Source of the DNA: CAYWCV01 sp964629885
Lineage (GTDB): Bacteria; Bacteroidota; Rhodothermia; Balneolales; CAYWCV01
NCBI GenBank assembly: GCA_964629885.1
Contig: CAZVRJ010000049.1
Coordinates: forward strand, 1 to 17,274
DNA length: 17,274 nucleotides
Direction of reading: 5' to 3'
Both the position numbers and the translations under genes were made by a program. Under the pieces are notes generated by a model. It made no database searches and had not been told where the DNA came from. It worked only from the letters and a program-made list of their open reading frames with translations. Below, piece after piece: positions 15,501-17,274 of this stretch. The first letter of the stretch is position 1. Each line of letters opens with the position of its first letter.

Positions 15501-15856
15501 TCGCTCAAGCTGAGCAGGTACACGTCGCCCTCCTCGAACTGCGGGCTCCCCCCGATGCTCAGACCGCGGTCTCCAAACACACCACCGTACGTTTCGACCT
15601 GAATGTCGGAGCCGATCAAAGCGGAACCCTTCACGACGTCCATGATGGTGAACCTCGTCCCCGTCATGATCAGTTCGCCTTTCCTATACCCAGAGCCGCT
15701 TCCAGCCTTGGCCACAACTACGAGGTCGCTCAATCGGACTAACTCACCAAAATCTCTTGGTGGTATTACAGATGATGATTTGGCCGGAAATGAATAACCA
15801 AAAAACATAAACAAGGTCAGACATATCGGCAACCAAGCACATTTTTTTTGACACAT
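12548..15856 (-). CDS. T9SS-secreted matrixin-like metalloprotease with five TIG repeats
   Basis: This 1102-residue protein is a secreted zinc endopeptidase by motif. Signal peptide: residues 1 to about 26 (KK, then LPICLTLFMFFG). Residues 36-140 form a beta-rich N-terminal domain of unknown role ('LSDLVVVAKAG', 'VVKGSALIGSDIQVETYGG', 'EEGDVYLLSLSEF'). The catalytic domain (about 218-414) has 'HELGHILGFGH' (375-385; zinc ligands His375, His379, His385, catalytic Glu376) and Met393 eight residues after the third His, the spacing of the matrixin (M10) Met-turn. Eight cysteines lie only in this domain. TIG domains fill 418-893, an Ig-like domain 896-1001 and a T9SS domain 1018-1102 ('QNYPNPFNPSTVIPF', 'VYDVTGRLRAI'). 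No MMP-type cysteine switch is visible. No Shine-Dalgarno precedes the ATG; codons 3-5 contain an A8 run. The partial gene upstream is a paralogue. Substrate is unknown. Confidence 0.92.
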   Translation of the reverse strand: MCQKKCAWLPICLTLFMFFGYSFPAKSSSVIPPRDFGELVRLSDLVVVAKAGSGSGYRKGELIMTGTRFTIMDVVKGSALIGSDIQVETYGGVFGDRGLSIGGSPQFEEGDVYLLSLSEFNGQWTLRFMSYGVMVQRRMVTGQQVFTHLEASHELNIVVPDGREIEPITTYTSSVVVSHLKQVASGARGWSRGDAGEVANAGHDGALKMDDIMGLDAAPPGCAYMNQSGTKIRWRRFEQSLNVGVKVIAGAPANVVTAVQNSVNLWKSVPGIDMGTLSFAGNNPIQAGCPAFGSTNLNSIPIGDSHIYLDDPCGEVADLTGCSGILAIAGPAYDPGNTHVKNGETWIEALLGVMVVNNGTPGCINATQYEQTITHELGHILGFGHHTGGTANMNASCCSPITSLDESCAFYAYGTGAANPLPVITSMNPNNADQGTSNLAIQINGTDFMPGGSLGISGSGITINSGAVANSSLINVNISISAGATPGARNVTFTNPPPGGGQSNAVIFTVNQLPNPVPTLSSVTPNSGEQGSAVNVTLIGTNFVPGATVQVSGSGISVTNVSVTNSTTMSALFTIMGGATVGARSVTVTNPAPGGGVSGSQTFTVTMAPNAVPSLASVSPSNGDPGTTVNVSLMGTGFMSGTTVGITGSGITVSNVSVVNTTLITAQFAISGGASFGARQVTVSNPAPGGGTSESQSFIVNQLQNPVPVLTSVAPNTGVQSSAVNVTLTGQNFVPGATVQVSGTGITVTNVSVTNSTTMSALFTIMGGATTGARNVTVTNPAPGGGVSGQQTFTVTMAPNPVPVLTSITPTNGVQGSTRNVSLLGTGFMVGSTVSLTGTGVTASNVTIVNTTLITADFSISAGADIGTRQVTVSNPAPGGGTSASRSFTVTELFINKPPTLNVISDVSFPHTAPEQVVNLTGISAGAGENQSLTITAAAANTELIPSVLVQYVSPQATGTLRFQNDRNRVGTTTISVKVKDNGGTANGGVDSLIRVFTVNVNLDANLEADDPDLPTEYELLQNYPNPFNPSTVIPFQLPSRAYVTLGVYDVTGRLRAILLHQEMGAGKHEITLDASNFGSGLYLVRMTSEHGIKTKMIMLVK
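13178..13747 (-). repeat. Two-TIG repeat unit, copy 2 (TIG4-TIG5)
   Basis: Codes residues 704-893 of the large metalloprotease, two 95-residue (285-base) TIG domains. TIG4 (13463-13747) matches TIG2 at 81 of 95 residues and TIG5 (13178-13462) matches TIG3 at 64 of 95, by hand alignment without gaps. Adjacent TIG4 and TIG5 share only about 51 of 95. It directly abuts copy 1. Confidence 0.85.
13748..14317 (-). repeat. Two-TIG repeat unit, copy 1 (TIG2-TIG3)
   Basis: Codes residues 514-703 of the large metalloprotease, again two 95-residue TIG domains (TIG2 14033-14317, TIG3 13748-14032). The 570-base offset to copy 2 is exact. In one hand-aligned stretch, 14041-14100 against 13471-13530, 48 of 60 bases match. 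TIG1 (residues 418-513) lies before this unit and is more divergent. Confidence 0.85.
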
Positions 15857-15886
15857 TTTGCTAACATTTGGTGCACCGTTGATGAA

Positions 15887-15915
15887 ATAGTAACAACACC
15901 AAACGAATCTGTCAA
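15887..15915 (-). promoter_or_regulatory. Candidate promoter for large metalloprotease gene
   Basis: On the minus strand a perfect TTGACA (15910-15915) and TACTAT (15887-15892, five of six) are separated by 17 bases. An A8 run (15918-15925 read on this strand) lies just upstream, like an UP element. Predicted start near 15880 gives a leader of about 24 bases. This is the best promoter match in the window, in the 107-base gap after the partial protease gene. Confidence 0.55.
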
Positions 15916-15963
15916 TATTTTTTTTAAATCGAGACCGCCTGCGGGCTAATAGTTTTAAGTTAC

Positions 15964-17274
15964 TTATTTTGCAATCGTTATCTTCTTTATTCTGACACCC
16001 AACTCCGTCTCTAAACGAACTATATGCAAACCGCTAGGCATGTCAACTCCATCTAGCGTATACAAGTGTCGCCCTGCTGGATACTCTCGTTCTATCAGCA
16101 CTCGAGTTGTCCTTCCGGAAGCATCAACAAGACTCATCTTCACCCATGTTTGCCACGGTATTTCGAAGGGAATGACCGTCGACGGATTGAAAGGATTTGG
16201 GAAATTGTTACCAAGTTCAAATGTGTAGGGTACTCCATTCTCATCACGCTCCGGTATGGCTGTGGAGGCCGCAATCGTGAAAGCCATGTCCTGACTTCTA
16301 CCTCCCCCCGGTGTAGGGTTTGTTACCCGAAACGCCCGCGAGCTCGGAATGGCCGAGCGCAACACAACTACAGTCACCTCCATCCGGTTTTCGTGGATGT
16401 ACTTGATCTCCTGTATCTGCACGTCGGTTCCACCTATGGCAATCACCGATTCGGGCATGAATCCAATGCCCTCGACCGACACATTCACAGTTGTACCCTG
16501 TGGAACAACATCTGGAACAACTCGTGCAATCATGGGGGTCGGATTAAGCTGCATCGTGCTGTACACAAACTGAGCACAGGCAACATCTTTGGGCGTCATT
16601 GGGTTGCAGCACGCCGCATTCATGTTGGCAGGCTCTATGGTATGATGGCCAAACCCTAATAGATGGCCAATTTCATGCTGGATTGTCTGCTGTAAACGTG
16701 CTGCCGTCAGACAGGACTGTATCCCTTTGTTAACAATCACAATCCCCTTGCTTAAGTTTGCCCATTGAGCGCCCCTGTGCGAGTGCATTTGATTGGTCAC
16801 GTAATGCTGGGCTGTTGCCAATATGCCCACACAGTTCGAGGCAGGCTCCAAGTTTCCGCATGGGTCGTTGTAGACTATGAACAGCTCGTTATCGCCGAGC
16901 ACCTGCGTGCGCAACGGGCTCAATAACCCGCTGACATCGCATTGCGGGAGTGATTTCAGTCCACCATACTGAAGATTTCCTAAGTTTGTGCCCGGTATGC
17001 TGCCCCAGTTTTTCACTGACTGCTGAATGGCATCGCGATCGGCCAGCGTGGCCTCATTTTGTGTGTAAACTTTAACGACTCCAGTTCCATTTAGCGATTG
17101 CCACCTACTGTAACCACCATTGGCATCTAACATGGAGCATCCCGCAGGCAGCTGGATACCATTCGATGCCGCCTTAGACGCTACGACTTCGGCATGTGCT
17201 AAATGAATGCTACCTGCAGCCCAAGAATCCCAGTACGAATCCCCGGCAACCATGTCGGTAACATGTTCTTCAAG
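15964..17274 (-). CDS. T9SS-secreted matrixin-like metalloprotease, 5' end missing
   Basis: The frame stays open to the window edge, 7 codons beyond the first visible ATG (17251-17253); the signal peptide and any N-terminal domain lie outside. Numbered from that ATG (429 residues): the catalytic domain covers about 36-232, with 'HEIGHLLGFGH' (193-203; His193, His197, His203, Glu194) and Met211 at the Met-turn position. One TIG domain (236-328, ending 'TNPTPGGG') and a T9SS domain (345-429; 'FPNPFNPSTVIPFEIP', 'SLVDASGRTTRVLIERE', 'SGLHIVRL') follow. It is a paralogue of the next gene, with all eight catalytic-domain cysteines in the same order and nearly the same spacing, but it lacks TIG repeats 2-5 and the Ig-like domain. 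Role by family: extracellular zinc endopeptidase, substrate unknown. The ATG at 17253 should not be taken as the true start. Confidence 0.9.
   Translation of the reverse strand, partial: LEEHVTDMVAGDSYWDSWAAGSIHLAHAEVVASKAASNGIQLPAGCSMLDANGGYSRWQSLNGTGVVKVYTQNEATLADRDAIQQSVKNWGSIPGTNLGNLQYGGLKSLPQCDVSGLLSPLRTQVLGDNELFIVYNDPCGNLEPASNCVGILATAQHYVTNQMHSHRGAQWANLSKGIVIVNKGIQSCLTAARLQQTIQHEIGHLLGFGHHTIEPANMNAACCNPMTPKDVACAQFVYSTMQLNPTPMIARVVPDVVPQGTTVNVSVEGIGFMPESVIAIGGTDVQIQEIKYIHENRMEVTVVVLRSAIPSSRAFRVTNPTPGGGRSQDMAFTIAASTAIPERDENGVPYTFELGNNFPNPFNPSTVIPFEIPWQTWVKMSLVDASGRTTRVLIEREYPAGRHLYTLDGVDMPSGLHIVRLETELGVRIKKITIAK

Noticed and set aside
14958..15602. 214-residue plus-strand frame opposite the metalloprotease catalytic domain
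   Set aside because: It is antisense to the conserved zinc-protease region, has no recognisable motif, and is explained by codon bias of the real gene.
15900..15963. GC-rich inverted bases after the partial protease gene as an intrinsic terminator
   Set aside because: The stem is only about 3-4 pairs and the following run is mostly A on the transcribed strand, not T.

Overview
This 17.3 kb window most likely comes from a chromosome of the FCB (Fibrobacterota-Chlorobiota-Bacteroidota) superphylum. Three proteins end in classic type IX secretion (T9SS) sorting domains with a 'YPNPFNPST/TT' opening and 'YDVTGR' centre. That style is common in Ignavibacteria, Kapabacteria, Rhodothermia and Balneolia. 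The placement is inference from those signals, from moderate GC content, and from near-absence of Shine-Dalgarno sequences; no marker gene fixes it.

Left part (1-10.5 kb) is a mosaic of housekeeping and envelope genes. In order: the end of a class I/II PLP aminotransferase (+); a small uncharacterised protein (-) whose stop overlaps it; a large exported lamin-tail-domain protein (+); glutamate racemase murI (+); a PIN-PhoH ATPase (-) whose stop overlaps murI; a SpoU/TrmH-type RNA methyltransferase (-); an orphan outer-membrane beta-barrel-like protein (+); and an antiquitin-type (ALDH7) aldehyde dehydrogenase (+).

Right part (10.5-17.3 kb) is a run of three large minus-strand genes for secreted multidomain proteins. 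In transcription order: a matrixin-like zinc metalloprotease with one TIG domain (5' end outside the window); a second, paralogous metalloprotease with an extra N-terminal domain and five TIG repeats; and a non-enzymatic TIG/Ig-like protein. All three carry a C-terminal T9SS domain. The two proteases share HExxHxxGFGH, a Met-turn at the same distance, and the same eight cysteines. Four of the five TIG repeats in the large protease form an A-B-A-B pattern from an internal two-domain duplication. The second and third genes each have a sigma70-like promoter candidate in the gap before them, so they look like separately expressed relatives rather than one strict operon.

No tRNA, rRNA, CRISPR array, IS element or phage gene was seen. 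There is no gene-free stretch over 300 bases; the largest gap is about 145 bases (1043-1187). The most interesting content is the T9SS-exported matrixin/TIG cluster.
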